NCBI GenBank assembly: GCA_015501055.1
Contig: JADNYV010000002.1
Coordinates: 1,240,001-1,304,000 of the forward strand
Source of the DNA: Mucidula mucida
Lineage: Eukaryota; Basidiomycota; Agaricomycetes; Agaricales; Physalacriaceae
Direction: 5' to 3'
Length of the DNA stretch: 64,000 nucleotides
The notes below the pieces were generated by a model that ran no database searches, was not told where the DNA came from, and saw only the letters and a list, made by a program, of their open reading frames with translations. This document shows, in pieces, positions 50,339 to 60,854 of the stretch. The first letter of the stretch is position 1. Each line of letters starts with the position of its first letter. Made by a program: the position numbers and the translations under genes.

Positions 50339-51834
50339 ATGAGTCGCCACCCATCATCACGACCAACAACAGATTCTCATGCTCTTAGACGTCGTTCTGG
50401 CGTGCATCGTGAGCAGCTACTAGCCGGTGGCCAACGACAGCAAGAAAAGACACTGCCATCTTTACCATTAGGCGATGAACCTCAGTTTACTAGCGCTCTC
50501 TGCGCATCGCCGACAGAAATGGACGTTAATTCTGCTGATTCTTATCATCGCGCTTTCAGTCCAGTGCCTCTTACTCCTCGCATCGCACCAGAGCATTCCC
50601 CAACACGCCTTCCGACACCTGACTTCATTGAGCCCAAAATACGACACACAGCATCGAAATCAACATCAGCTACTCTTCGCACACCGTCTACAGATTCGTA
50701 CTCTCCCAAAAAGTCAAAGCCAGTTTCCCGCACTGCGAGTTTGTTGTCTCGAGGCGCCAGTTTCATCTCATTCCGAGCGCCTATGCCAATATCACTGCCC
50801 TTTACGCACACCCGTTCTCATTTAAACTCGGATACTAAGCGCTTGCAGTCTCTTCGCAGCGCCAACAGCTCTGTTGATTCTGGTCATTCCAATCTAATCC
50901 CAAACGTCGGCACCACTAATCGATTCACAAACCGTTGGCCAATTCCGCGGATAGCTAGGAAGAAGACGAACGGAACAGGTTTCAATAGCTTCGACGACGG
51001 AACAGGACTTGGAATGGATAATGTGCGCCAATGGCCTGGAAAGAAGTGGAGTTTGCTCCTGTCAGTCCTCAGTGTCCTATCTTACGGGATTGTGGCGATG
51101 ATGTATGGGCTTGCTACGTGGTTCCGCAGTGGGTTCTCTCATTCAATATCCTGTGCCTTTGACGGATCCCTTTCCTACTAGCATGGCTGCATGCTGATGT
51201 GATGTACGTCGCAGACTACGATATCCTAGTGCTGCTCACTCTCGGCGCGTCAATTCTCATGCTCACTGCAATTGTCGGGCTCAGCGGTGTCATACTGAAC
51301 TCGCGCCCGATTCTGGCCGTGTACACCCTCCTTCTTTGGCCTGCGCTTATATCCATGCTCGCCGTAGGTTATACGGCATATAAACGATCCACATTTTCCC
51401 TCGACCACAAGTTATCGTTCTCATGGAGTAAATACTTCACTCCTTTAGGACGTCTCCTCATCCAAAACGCCCTTCATTGCTGTGGATTCTATTCTCCTTT
51501 GCACGAGGCCGTCCCTAGTCGGCGGTGCTATCCTCGGACAGAACTTGCAGGCTGTAAAGGAAAGCTGTATAGATTCGAACGTGAAAATCTCGGGATTATC
51601 TGGGCTGCTACTTTCTCCGTTGTTGCACTGCATCTCTTGAATATTGGTGTGGCGCTCCTGTGTTCCAACCACGTGACGGAGACATTTGGGAAAGGAATAA
51701 CGCCTCGGAAATACCGCTTGACCGAAGGAGACGTTAAGGCTGATGCGGAGAAGTTGGTGCATGTTGTGCGACCAGAATATTCTAGAGCATCGTCGAGTTT
51801 GACTTTTAGGGAGGATCGGAAGGAGGCCTTGTAG
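50339..51834 (+). CDS. Tsp2-type tetraspanin
   Basis: Basidiomycete tetraspanin. Exons 50339-51128 and 51182-51834 give 480 residues. A long Ser/Thr/Pro-rich cytosolic N-terminus (about 230 residues) precedes four membrane helices: WSLLLSVLSVLSYGIVAMMYGL, LVLLTLGASILMLTAIVGLSG, ILAVYTLLLWPALISMLAVGY and IIWAATFSVVALHLLNIGVALL. The large extracellular loop carries the CCG signature (LHCCGFYSP) and two more Cys (RRCYP, GCKGKLY) for the two disulphides. The length of the N-terminus and the loop fit the Tsp2 group known from mushrooms. Its role is unknown; tetraspanins organise membrane complexes. Confidence 0.88.
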
Positions 51835-51999
51835 GATTATTAGTACAGTACGATTTGGTAGGGATTCAGAGACGTCAGCAAGGCCAGTAAAGGAGAGAGA
51901 ATGTAGGTAGAGCGGAATCACGGCCCGCAATTCCGGCCGGTAGTTAGGTCAGCAACATCCAAAAAATTGGCACCGTCATCCACTTTGTCCCCGTTCTCA

Positions 52000-52466
52000 A
52001 TGGTACGTCCAAAAGTTGGACTTGAAATGGCGTCTAACGATTGCGCAGGCTGCCCAGGCTACCTTCAAGAGCATCAAGGCCGTCGTGCCCCTCCTTGACC
52101 GCGTTCTTGTCCAGCGCTTCAAGCCAGAGACGGTGAGCACCCCACGTTTTCCACCTGCTCGACCTCATTCTCCCCCAGAAAACTGCTTCTGGAATCTTCC
52201 TGCCTACCACTGCGACGTCGTCGCCACTACCAGAGGCTACCGTCATTGCTACCGGCCCCGGTGCACCTAACCGTCAGGGCAACGTCGTCCCCACCGCGGT
52301 CAAGGCTGGAGACCGCGTTCTTCTGCCTGGCTGGGGCGGCAACGTGATCAAGGTCGGGGAGGAGGTAAGTGCTCTATGTTGCAAACTGAGGGCCTACTTG
52401 CTGACGGACGAACAGGAATACTATCTCTTCAAGGACGCGGAGATTCTCGCCAAGATTCAAGAGTAA
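52000..52466 (+). CDS. HSP10: Mitochondrial co-chaperonin Hsp10 (GroES)
   Basis: Heptameric lid of mitochondrial Hsp60. Four exons (52000-52002, 52049-52132, 52179-52364, 52416-52466) give 107 residues. The first coding exon is the ATG alone. GroES blocks: PLLDRVLVQRFKPETKTASGIFLP (mobile loop), VIATGPGAPN, VKAGDRVLLPGWGGNVIKVGEEEYYLFKDAEILAKI. The N-terminal MAAQATFKSIKAVVP would serve as an uncleaved import signal. Stop codon overlaps, on the opposite strand, the end of a small membrane-protein gene. Confidence 0.97.
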
Positions 52467-53089
52467 TCTTTCGCACGTCCTATGGGGTTTTAGTAGAGCG
52501 ACAAAAGTATCTCGTTGGGCTAGCATATTTTTCAAGATAATAAACAGGCATTTTCCCCACTCAACTTCGTGTGTGACAAGACCGTACTGCTTGACTAGAA
52601 GGTAAAGTATAGGTGGACATTGGCTGCGCAACTTCCGACAACGTTCAATACGGTTGGGCATAAATAAATCACTAAGAGTAGTAGCAAAAATTATACGTAG
52701 TGCAGTTGGAAGACAGGTTGAAAGAGTGGGAAGCATGTCTCTAAAGAAATTGTATATAGACTTGGCGGCTGTGATGCCTGCTTCGACGAAGTCATTTCTG
52801 GATCTTGGGCCAGCACCGAACAGAGGTCTGCGAATCAGTGCTTAAAGCGAGTATGCACAACTCGAGCATGTCTAATAACTCTGACTCCGTGTTGCGCTTT
52901 GAAAGCGGTTCACCAGGTATGCAACTGCAAGCGCTATGGAGGTGCAGACGAGGTTCACTGCGACTACATGATGCGTGTGTAAGTCAATTATTCATGAAGG
53001 TGAAGTAGTCAGGGCTCACGAATGAGGACGACGAGGAACAGGACGTCCTCTGCAGAGGTGGATTCGTCGCGTGGGCTCAGAGGGGCCAT
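52374..53089 (-). CDS. Putative small membrane protein 1
   Basis: No family recognised. Exons 53089-53020, 52963-52886 and 52840-52374 give 204 residues; both introns (53019-52964 and 52885-52841) are GT-AG, and phases match. It begins MAPLSPRDESTSAED, then one hydrophobic helix (VLFLVVLILAVNLVCTSIALAVAYLV), a basic stop-transfer stretch (NRFQSATRTLIRRPLFG), and a mixed tail (DFVEAGITAAKSIYNFFRD). The second exon is closed by stops in this frame on both sides, which supports splicing. The last part overlaps the final Hsp10 exon in antisense (52416-52466) and may belong to the 3' UTR if a further splice occurs. Confidence is moderate. Confidence 0.5.
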
Positions 53090-53499
53090 CCCGAAGTCAA
53101 TCGGTTAGTCTGAGGAAACATCTTTCCAGTCTACGCGTCTTATATCGCGTCAACCACATGTCCCAACAGCTAAGACACATTTTGAACGCACGATGGGTCA
53201 TTTTCACAGAAAGTAGATGGCATCTAATTCAAGCCGCATACTTGGTGACGGACGTCTCATATCACAACGTAGACGCTCAGCTAGCTGTCAAGCAGCCAGA
53301 ATTATCCTTCTTAGCTGTCGCGGTTGTATGAACTGAAACGTTATCGCTCCATTTGTGGACAAAAATGAACGACGATGCTATGCGGAACTACGCGAGATGA
53401 TGAATTATGATGGGTAAACTACAGATACAGTTGCATTAGGTTCCTAAGTATAATACAGAGCTCGTTGAAGATGGGATCATTTTGTTTGTGTGGGAGGAG
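53090..53499. other. Spacer between two small membrane-protein genes
   Basis: 410 bp between the start of the first and the stop of the second small membrane-protein gene, both on the minus strand. It should contain the promoter of the first. I see no other gene or repeat. Confidence 0.5.
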
Positions 53500-53975
53500 C
53501 TAAGAGGCCTTGATAAGGTAGGCGTAAGTTTCTTTAGCGGCAATCATGTGCGGATGTTGCATACCATTGTGAACAGCGTATTGCTGAGGAGTGGGCGGCT
53601 GAGGGGTAGTAAGGGATGCACAGTATGGAGGCGCTGGCACGACGGTGATGGACGCTCGCGTTCTTTTCATTGTGCCGTATCCTTTCACTTCACGATCTAC
53701 GAAATTGCAAGATTAGTACTTAAAGATGAGCTCTCAAGAGACAACGAACATCGCAAGTGTTGTAGTTCTCTCGTTTTGAGATTTATCCACCGGTCCCATA
53801 CGGCCAATGCGTAGAATATAAGCAGGAAGAGCAATATCAATACGCCACCTGGATGAGGAAAGTCAGCGGTCATTCTGCGTGGTTAGAAAAACTTACAGTT
53901 TATAGTATCAGTGGCTGAGCAGTTGCAGAACTCAAACGCAGAATCTGCCTCAGTCGGGAGGGGTATGGGGGCCAT
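53500..53975 (-). CDS. Putative small membrane protein 2
   Basis: No family recognised. Exons 53975-53897, 53848-53750 and 53696-53500 give 124 residues. N-terminus MAPIPLPTEADSAFEFCNC, a membrane helix (GVLILLFLLIFYALAVW), a charged neck (DRWINLKTRELQHLRYREVKG) and a Pro/Thr/His-rich tail (PAPPYCASLTTPQPPTPQQY). The second intron has TACTAAT, a near-perfect branch-point box, 19-25 nt before CGTAG. The layout (short outside part, one helix, proline-rich cytosolic tail) is that of a small type I or III membrane protein. Both this and the neighbour begin MAP followed by Pro and acidic residues, so they may be distant paralogues. Confidence 0.6.
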
Positions 53976-54401
53976 TAATTGACAATGGTCAGAGGCGCCC
54001 AGGCTTTATGGCGGACAAGAAGACAGAGTACAGCTTGGTTTACGGGCTAGGGCAGTGTCAGAGCCGCTGCCATTGTTAGGTCACTCCGACACGGTAGCCA
54101 AGACGCCGAGTGGCTCCGACTGATTCTTCTGATGTGAAAGACTCGGGCAGAACAAGACTAAGGAGGAATGCTGTGTTGTGATGCTGTACATTTATCCGTT
54201 GTGGAGGATGTCGACGGAAGACAAAGCCTAAGGCCTAAGGCAGTGACAGCACCAACCTTGAGTCAGCCCTGAGTGACGATGTTGTGGCGGAATGCCGAGT
54301 ATCTTGAGTTTTCCGGTAGCTTGTAAAAAAGGACCATAGAACATAGTCATTCGCATACGCAACATAATACAGCACTACACCCGACTTCATACTCCGACCA
54401 T
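53976..54401. other. Intergenic, promoter of small membrane protein 2
   Basis: 426 bp between the start of small membrane protein 2 and the stop of RPL20. A short direct repeat GCCTAAGGCCTAAGGC occurs near 54226-54241. No gene seen. Confidence 0.45.
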
Positions 54402-55091
54402 TTAGAAGGTACTGGGGCGGGTAGCGGCGAATGTCGAACGAGCCTTGACCACCCGGTGAGGAAGAGGGAACTTGAGCTTGGGGATCATGAGCTGCTTGAT
54501 GTATGGGCGACGGACGTCCTCAGATTTTTCAATCTCGACCACACGGAGGATCTGAACGACTGTTAGCCCAAGCAGCATGGATATATGGTCCCAAGACGAA
54601 CGTGGATAGAACGGAAGCGGGCACGATGTCTGGCAGCCATGTCTTGGTACATGCTCTTCACCGCGTCGGCGCGGGTGAGGTCACGGTACTCCTTGTACAT
54701 GTTGTGGGTACCGGAACGCGAGTCGTATCGGATCCAGATACCAAAGTTCTTCACTTTGAGAGGCTTCTTCTCGTGGATCTAGAAATAACAGGGCCACGAA
54801 ACGACCGTCAGCAATCCCATTCCGCCTGCCTCTTGAGGGCTGCAAGGGATATACACACAACGTTGACACCAATGATTTCGCCATTGGCTTTTTTGACCTT
54901 TTTCAGCTGCCTGTAGAAGCGTTATAGTTGTGATCAAGCGATATGTTGAAGACGGACCTGAGGAAGTACCAGAACCGCGACTTGGCGACAACTTCGTTGG
55001 GCGCAAAGATGCGCATACGGTAGATTTTAGGAGTAGGCTCAGCCTCAGTGGGGAGGTGGCGACCAACGACTTGGTATTCTTGAAGGCCCAT
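54402..55091 (-). CDS. RPL20: 60S ribosomal protein eL20 (L18a)
   Basis: Large-subunit ribosomal protein. Nearly every residue is diagnostic: [108 protein letters not shown] and [22 protein letters not shown]. Introns (about 45-125 bp) fall after FLR, after GVNV and after SIH and keep frame. The start at 55091 is chosen because no ATG exon upstream fits; homologues have a similar start (MGRLQQYQV). Confidence 0.97.
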
Positions 55092-55418
55092 TCTGTCGGC
55101 AAGTCAGATATCCGGCGAAAGTACATCCGTGCCATCTCAGTGCCATCCAGCTCTTCCCGACAAGATCGCCCAGCAAATGAAGCAGCACCACGACCAGGGA
55201 GAGCAATACGACACTGGAGAACATACACGCAGCAATGGTACGCACCTTGAGGATGTCGGTTGTGTGGACTGTAGCGCAAATTTTGGGAACGAGCTCACTG
55301 TAATGCTGATGTAATCTTCCCACGACAGGCGCTGCACACTCTGTTCAGGCTTCGTTCGGGAATACAAGGTATGAATACAAATTAGTATGTGGGGACTAAT
55401 GTACGTATATATCTATCA

Positions 55419-56786
55419 TTAATCTGTCTCGTCTAAACGTGTCCTGTCCTCAGATATCGACGGTACTGAAGGCACCTCATGCCCAGCAGTAAAGTCCTCA
55501 ATGCGCAACGGACGTAAAGTGAATCCCTGAAAAGGACATGAATAAGTCTGAAAAGAGTTCTTTAGATAAGCTCCACCTCGAGTTGGGCTTTCGCCATCAC
55601 ACTTTCATGGCCTGCATGTTCACGCAAATACTCCCTAACGGGCACCATAGCAGCGTTTCGACAAAGTTCTTTCAGGTCAGAACCAGAAAGGTTGTCTGTT
55701 GCCGCTGCCAGCAGGTTCCAGGGGAAATCAGGTTCGAGTTTGGTCTCTTCTAACATCTGCTGAACAATCAACGACTTTTCCTCCCAAATGACGTTGGCAA
55801 ACCAATTTAAGGATGTTGAGTCGTTGTTCCTTCCCAGGCATAGGGACAGCAAAGCGTTTGGGCATACGCCGCAGGAATGCGGCATCGATATCCGTGGGGC
55901 GATTAGTAGCTCCCATGACAATTATGCGCTCGTTGACGCCCGTGAGTCCATCCCAAAGAGTCATAAACTCGGCCTTCATCATAGCAGTCACTTCATGGTC
56001 ACTGGAGGCTCGTTCCCTCAAGAAGGAATCGATTTCGTCAATGAAGATGATGCTGGGTTGCGTTTTCTTGGCGAGGCTGAACATCCCATTGACGAGTTTA
56101 TTCGAGTCACCGAACCATTTACTTGTTAGTACAGACGCCGAGATGTTGATAAAAGTTGCTCCTGATTCTTTGGCCATGGCTTTGGCGAGCATGGTCTTTC
56201 CGCATCCGGGAGGGCCATACAGTAGTATCCCCTTGGGAGGACCAAGGAGAGCCGACGTCGACGAGAACAGACCGGGATAGAGCAAGGGATATATGACAGA
56301 TTCGCGCAGAGAGGATACGATTGTTTCCAGACCACCGATATCGGAGAATCGGACGTTGATTTCGTCGGGATGTATGACTTCGTTTGCGATTTGGACTATA
56401 TTGTGGTGAGTCGAGATACGACGTCCATGCGAGTCAGACGTACGTTCAAAGTCATCGAGTTCAAGCGAGCTGTGTCCAAGTTTCTTGAGGGCCTCCAGTG
56501 GCTTCCCGGAGACCTTTGTCTTTTTACTGGTACCTGCATACGAGTCCCAGACCCACTAAGTATGATAAGAGGCTACAATATAGCAAAAGGTTGTAGAGGC
56601 TTACGCGTAGCGTGTAGTAGGCGGCAACCTAGGGGACGCGTGTCAACTAAATGAAAGATAACAGAGTTGTACAACGCACTTGTGACGCCACGAACACGGC
56701 GGCTGAACTGTCGTCAGCATCGAGTACGACAGCGACAAAGGCTACTCACCGTCGAATATCATGCGCCTGTTTGATTCGGCAGTCAT
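55419..56786 (-). CDS. MSP1: AAA ATPase Msp1 (ATAD1)
   Basis: Membrane-anchored AAA protein of mitochondria and peroxisomes that extracts mislocalised tail-anchored proteins. N-terminal anchor [17 protein letters not shown], then the linker ([28 protein letters not shown]), Walker [21 protein letters not shown], pore loop [10 protein letters not shown], Walker [17 protein letters not shown], sensor [25 protein letters not shown] and the C-terminal helix ([18 protein letters not shown]). It ends [27 protein letters not shown]. Introns keep frame. Divergent from the L1-domain protein with 139 bp between start codons. Confidence 0.95.
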
Positions 56787-56925
56787 CGCAGGGGGACAAC
56801 TGACAGAGTTGGTGGTTCCGGAGTGAATCGCATGCGACGTTGTCATCCCCTTTTGAATGCCGGTCAAATAGCCGGTGGAATTTTCGTTTTTGGAAAAAAA
56901 GTTTGGTCTGCATCCTGCTCTCACC

Positions 56926-59004
56926 ATGGCCCCCGTCGAGCTCATCGATTCCCGCGTCAAAGTCGACCAGTGTCAGCGTGCAATCAAGGCATTGCATGAG
57001 TTCCAGTCCAAAAAGGATGCAGCACTAGCAGAATCTGAACTTTTGCCCGGCAAGGAACAAACCATCTGGCTCAATGTTGCTGTCAAAAAGATTTCCGCAG
57101 AGAAAAAGCTCATGCCAGTCAAAATGTCTATTAATTCATCTTTAATACCTCAATCGCCGCTAACAGTAATATTAGACCCATCGTACATCCTCTCGTCGAC
57201 CCACGGACAACCGGCGTCTGTCTGATCACAAAGGACCCTCAGCGCGACTACAAGGATCTTCTGGAGGACAAGGGCATAAAATTCATTTCGAGGGTCATCG
57301 GCATCTCCAAACTCAAGGGCAAGTTCAAGCCGTTCGAAGCCCGCAGACTGCTGTTGAAGGAGCATGGATTATTCTTGGCCGACGACAGAGTTATTCCATT
57401 ACTGCCTAAACTTCTCGGCGAAAAGTGGTTCCAGGCAAAGAAGTACGTGGGTCAAGTATATGTCAAGTCACATTCTGATTGTCGTCGAATAGGCAACCCA
57501 TCCCGGTCACTTTAACGCGAAAGGACTTGAAGAAGGAGCTCGAATACGCCATCTCATCGACGTATATGAACCAAAATCGCGGTACAAACACGTGAGTGTA
57601 TTCACGTCTTGTTGATTTCCTATTTTTATACGTTTGTAGCGCTATTAAAATTGCTACGATGACGCACACACCAGAACAAGTTCTTGCAAATCTCAAAGCT
57701 GCACTTCCCGTGATCGCTCAGCGTATAAACGGTGGCTGGGACAACATCCAAGCCTTCACCCTTAAAACGAACACCAGCGTCGCCCTCCCAGTATGGAGTT
57801 GTTCTTTGGATGACAAGGAGATTGGCCGATTCGCGCTTGACAAGTCTCAAGGAGATGAGCCCAAAAAGAAACGAAAACGGGAAGAAGATGAGAAAAAGGC
57901 AAGCTTCCTACATCACATCGCCATCATATTTAATCCTTATTACCTTTTCGTTCAAGGCTACAGAAAAGGTTCAGGCTGTTGAGGAGACGCCAAAGAAGAA
58001 GACGAAAACGATTGAAGCCGCTCCTGCTGCCAAGAAGGACAAGTCCACTAAAAAGACGTCCGCTTCTGAACCTGCTCTCATGGTTGTAGATGAGCCCGTA
58101 GCTGCAACTTCTACCCCAAAAGAGAAGAAGAAGAAGGCCAAGAAGCCTGATGCTGCTCCGGCGGACGAACCCATGAATGTCGACAAGCCAGCAACATCGA
58201 AGAAGGAGAAGGCAAAGGACGTTGTCGATGTTGCCACCAAAGTGGATGTGCAGAAGGAGTCTGGCAAGACGAAATCGACTAAACGTAAAAGTCTTGCCGT
58301 TGACGCACCTGCCCCCGCCGCTGAGGAAGTACGTTTTCTTATCCGTTTTGCATTCTCAGTCTGCATATTGATGAAAGCGACAGGCGCCTGAGACTAAGAA
58401 GGTGGGGAAGAAAGCGCAGAAACATGTGTGTTGTTATTTTCTCTCGCAGATGGACTGACTTCACACCGGTACAGGGCACCCAATCACCAGAAAAGGCGGA
58501 CACCACGTCTGAAGAGGTATATTTCGCACTTCCAATGCGGCATCAATACTGACTATGCACAAAGGCTACCGAAACACCCGCGCAAACTCCTGAGGGTAAG
58601 AAGAAGAAGAAGGAGAAGGTATAGCACTCTCGAATACTTGTGTGAAGTCTCTGCTTACAGTGGCCCTAGACTTCGGAGTTGCCAACACAAGCGAAGTCTG
58701 ACTTGGTAAGTGCACGTCATTTCAGCAGAGATGCAACGCTCAAGGGTCGTAGCCTGTTCCTGCAACTGAACCTCCGGCGGTGTCAGGCAAGAAGGAGAAG
58801 AAGAAAGAGAAGAAGAAAGAAATAGATCCAAAGCCAGCTGCGGAGGCGGTCGTGGTTGCAGACAATGGCGCTGTCACTGCCGAGGAGATGAAACATAAGA
58901 AAAGTGGCGCTCCCGGAGAGAAGAAGAAGGAGAAAGTGGCGAAGTCGAAGACAGGAAAAGGCGCCAAGGAGAGCCTGCTGGGGAAGAAGGGTCTGACGCG
59001 TTGA
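56926..59004 (+). CDS. Ribosomal-L1-domain nucleolar protein (Utp30/Cic1/RSL1D1-like)
   Basis: Ribosome assembly factor carrying an L1 fold. The L1 part runs from MAPVELIDSRVKVDQCQRAIKAL through KEQTIWLNVAVKK, HPLVDPRTTGVCLITKDPQRDYKDLL, ISRVIGISKLKGKFKPFEARRLLLKEHGLFLADDRVIPLLPKLLGEKWF to NINGGWDNIQAFTLKTNTSVALPV. After it comes a 350-residue Lys/Ala/Glu tail typical of this group, split over several small exons and ending KGAKESLLGKKGLTR. Introns are in frame; the one at 57899-57956 is GC-AG. Yeast has two such proteins, Utp30 (40S) and Cic1 (60S); the tail favours neither. Confidence 0.9.
57899..57956 (+). other. GC-AG intron in the L1-domain protein gene
   Basis: Exon ends GAGAAAAAG, intron starts GCAAGCTTCC and ends TTCGTTCAAG before GCTACAGAA. 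The 58-bp removal restores the frame to ATEKVQAVEETPKKK; no GT donor nearby does so. Confidence 0.8.
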
Positions 59005-59106
59005 ACAAACGGGTTTCTCATCTAAGCATTGCTTATGTCTGCGGCGACAGCAAATACATACATATTTCTAATCGATTACTCGAAGTTCTTCGCCGTACTG
59101 TGTGGT

Positions 59107-60817
59107 TCATATTTGAAGCCACATTGACCAGTGTCTGCGCTCCTCATCTGTACCTTCAAAGACCCAGTTGACCTGGCGTATCTCGCTGAAGCCTTCCTTC
59201 TCCTCTGGAGGTTCATAGTTGGCTTTGAACCCGAAAAATGCCAGGTATGGGAGTAGCTCGCGCGATTGCTGATGAAAACGGTCAATATCAAGGAGGCGCG
59301 GCGGGAACGGGGAAGTACTTCAGTCAACGAGACGGATGGCGGACGATTCAAAGCCCGGTAAAGGTTGTTGTGCCATGCTAATTCTGCAGAGCCGGTGAAA
59401 GAAAAACACCTGAATTTATTCAGCAATCGGAAATATAAACCATCTCGTCACACACCGTGTGGGAACATTATATTGCTTAGCGAGGTTTATATAGTGTTTG
59501 CGTGTCGCAGCATCGCGATTCGTGTTGTCTGGATCGCGCGTCACGGTCATGAAAAATTGAACATTCAAACGCGAACTTTACCTATGACAACACTCTTACC
59601 CTCTTTGAGCGCTGCCGCTGCTGCATTGATGCACTTTGGTCGTGTCCCGAGAGTATCTTGATTTATATGGACATACCCAGAGGGAGCGAAATGCTTGCGG
59701 TAGAAGGAAGATTTTCCCAAGCAAGGATAACCGACAAAGACAACAACCTCTTGACGCGGCGGATCCGGTAGCAGTGGTGTCGATGTTGGCAAAAGGCGCG
59801 GCACTACCTAATGGTAAGCGCATATACACGATGTATAAGGTTCTTACAAGTTGGGAGACTTGATACGTTGAATCCGTCGAGGACGTAGGCGGTGTGTGCA
59901 GGGAGGCCGAGGAAATATTCCTGTGTTCATTATAAAATGCTGAATGTAGGAGACTTTAATTGATACCTCAGGCGTATAGAAAGGAAGCTCGAGGTTTAGA
60001 GCCCATTTCCGGTCTGTTGAAGCAAAGTCCTTGTCCTTGGGACCGTATCTTCGTCCAGCCGCGTCACCGACAAAGAAAGACTGATCTTTGTCTGAGAGGT
60101 TTCCTTGAGCAAGATAATCCAGCGTGAATTCTAGTCCTCACCGATCATAACGCTTTCGTCTGAAAATATGCGCTCGAGTTGGTTCCACATGCCTGGATTT
60201 GGTTTCCGAAATTCATCTTTACCCGTTGCAGCAAACAGATAGAAGGGAAGATTTGGGAGCTAGCCTTCAGTAAGACAGGAGTGTGAGAAGCTTGGAGATA
60301 TCATACTGCAGCTGAAAAGGTTTGTATTTTCTGTTTCCAGGTCGTGAGAGCAGCTGATTTGAGGGCCTGATTTGATATAATAATGATGGAATATCTTCAA
60401 GACCGTCAATACCAGACAGCGAGAAGCGAGGATGTTCACCCTTCGTCATGTAGACCTTGAAGCTTTTGTGGGACAGAAGGTCGCCACCATTCGAACGTAG
60501 GACTACTATCGGCCTTTGTCTTTCCCTTGCCTTTGCCAAAGCTGGATTTGATTAATGTACCATCTAGATCAAAAGCAGCGACCTTCGGACGCGCGCGAGG
60601 AGATAGATTGAGGCCAAGCAAGCAAGAGGCCTTTCTTCCCAAGGATTTTTGCCACATGAACGCGGAATTGGACGCGACAGCTTCTTTCTCTTTCGAGAAG
60701 AATGGATGAACTAGAGAGCTGTCGGTCAGTAACATCCAGCAAGACAGACAACGACGCGCTTTTCTGGATTTTGTTCGCGTCTGGGGCCTCTGAGTCGGGA
60801 GCAGGTCGCTTGCTCAT
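59107..60817 (-). CDS. PNK1: Polynucleotide 5'-kinase 3'-phosphatase (PNKP)
   Basis: DNA end-repair enzyme that removes 3'-phosphates and phosphorylates 5'-OH ends at breaks. The HAD phosphatase comes first (KVAAFDLDGTLIKSSFGK; SFFVGDAAGRRYGPK), then the kinase with P-loop FVGYPCLGKSSFYRKHF and a helix with LGTRPKCINAAAAALKEGKSVVI, GTDEERRHWSMWLQI at the end. Exons and introns fit, except near 60128-60140 (coding GAGGACTAGAATTC), where one base seems to be lost between MIGED and EFTLDYLAQ. The N-terminus (MSKRPAPDSEAPDANK) is short and lacks an FHA domain, as in fungal Pnk1. It starts 37 bp from the divergent Nudix gene. Confidence 0.93.
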
Positions 60818-60854
60818 GACGGATCAGACCAAGATATTTTGTGGCTGTGCACCT

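Noticed and set aside
54226..54241. Tandem GCCTAAG repeat as a regulatory array
   Set aside because: Only two copies of a 7-mer; too short to distinguish from chance.
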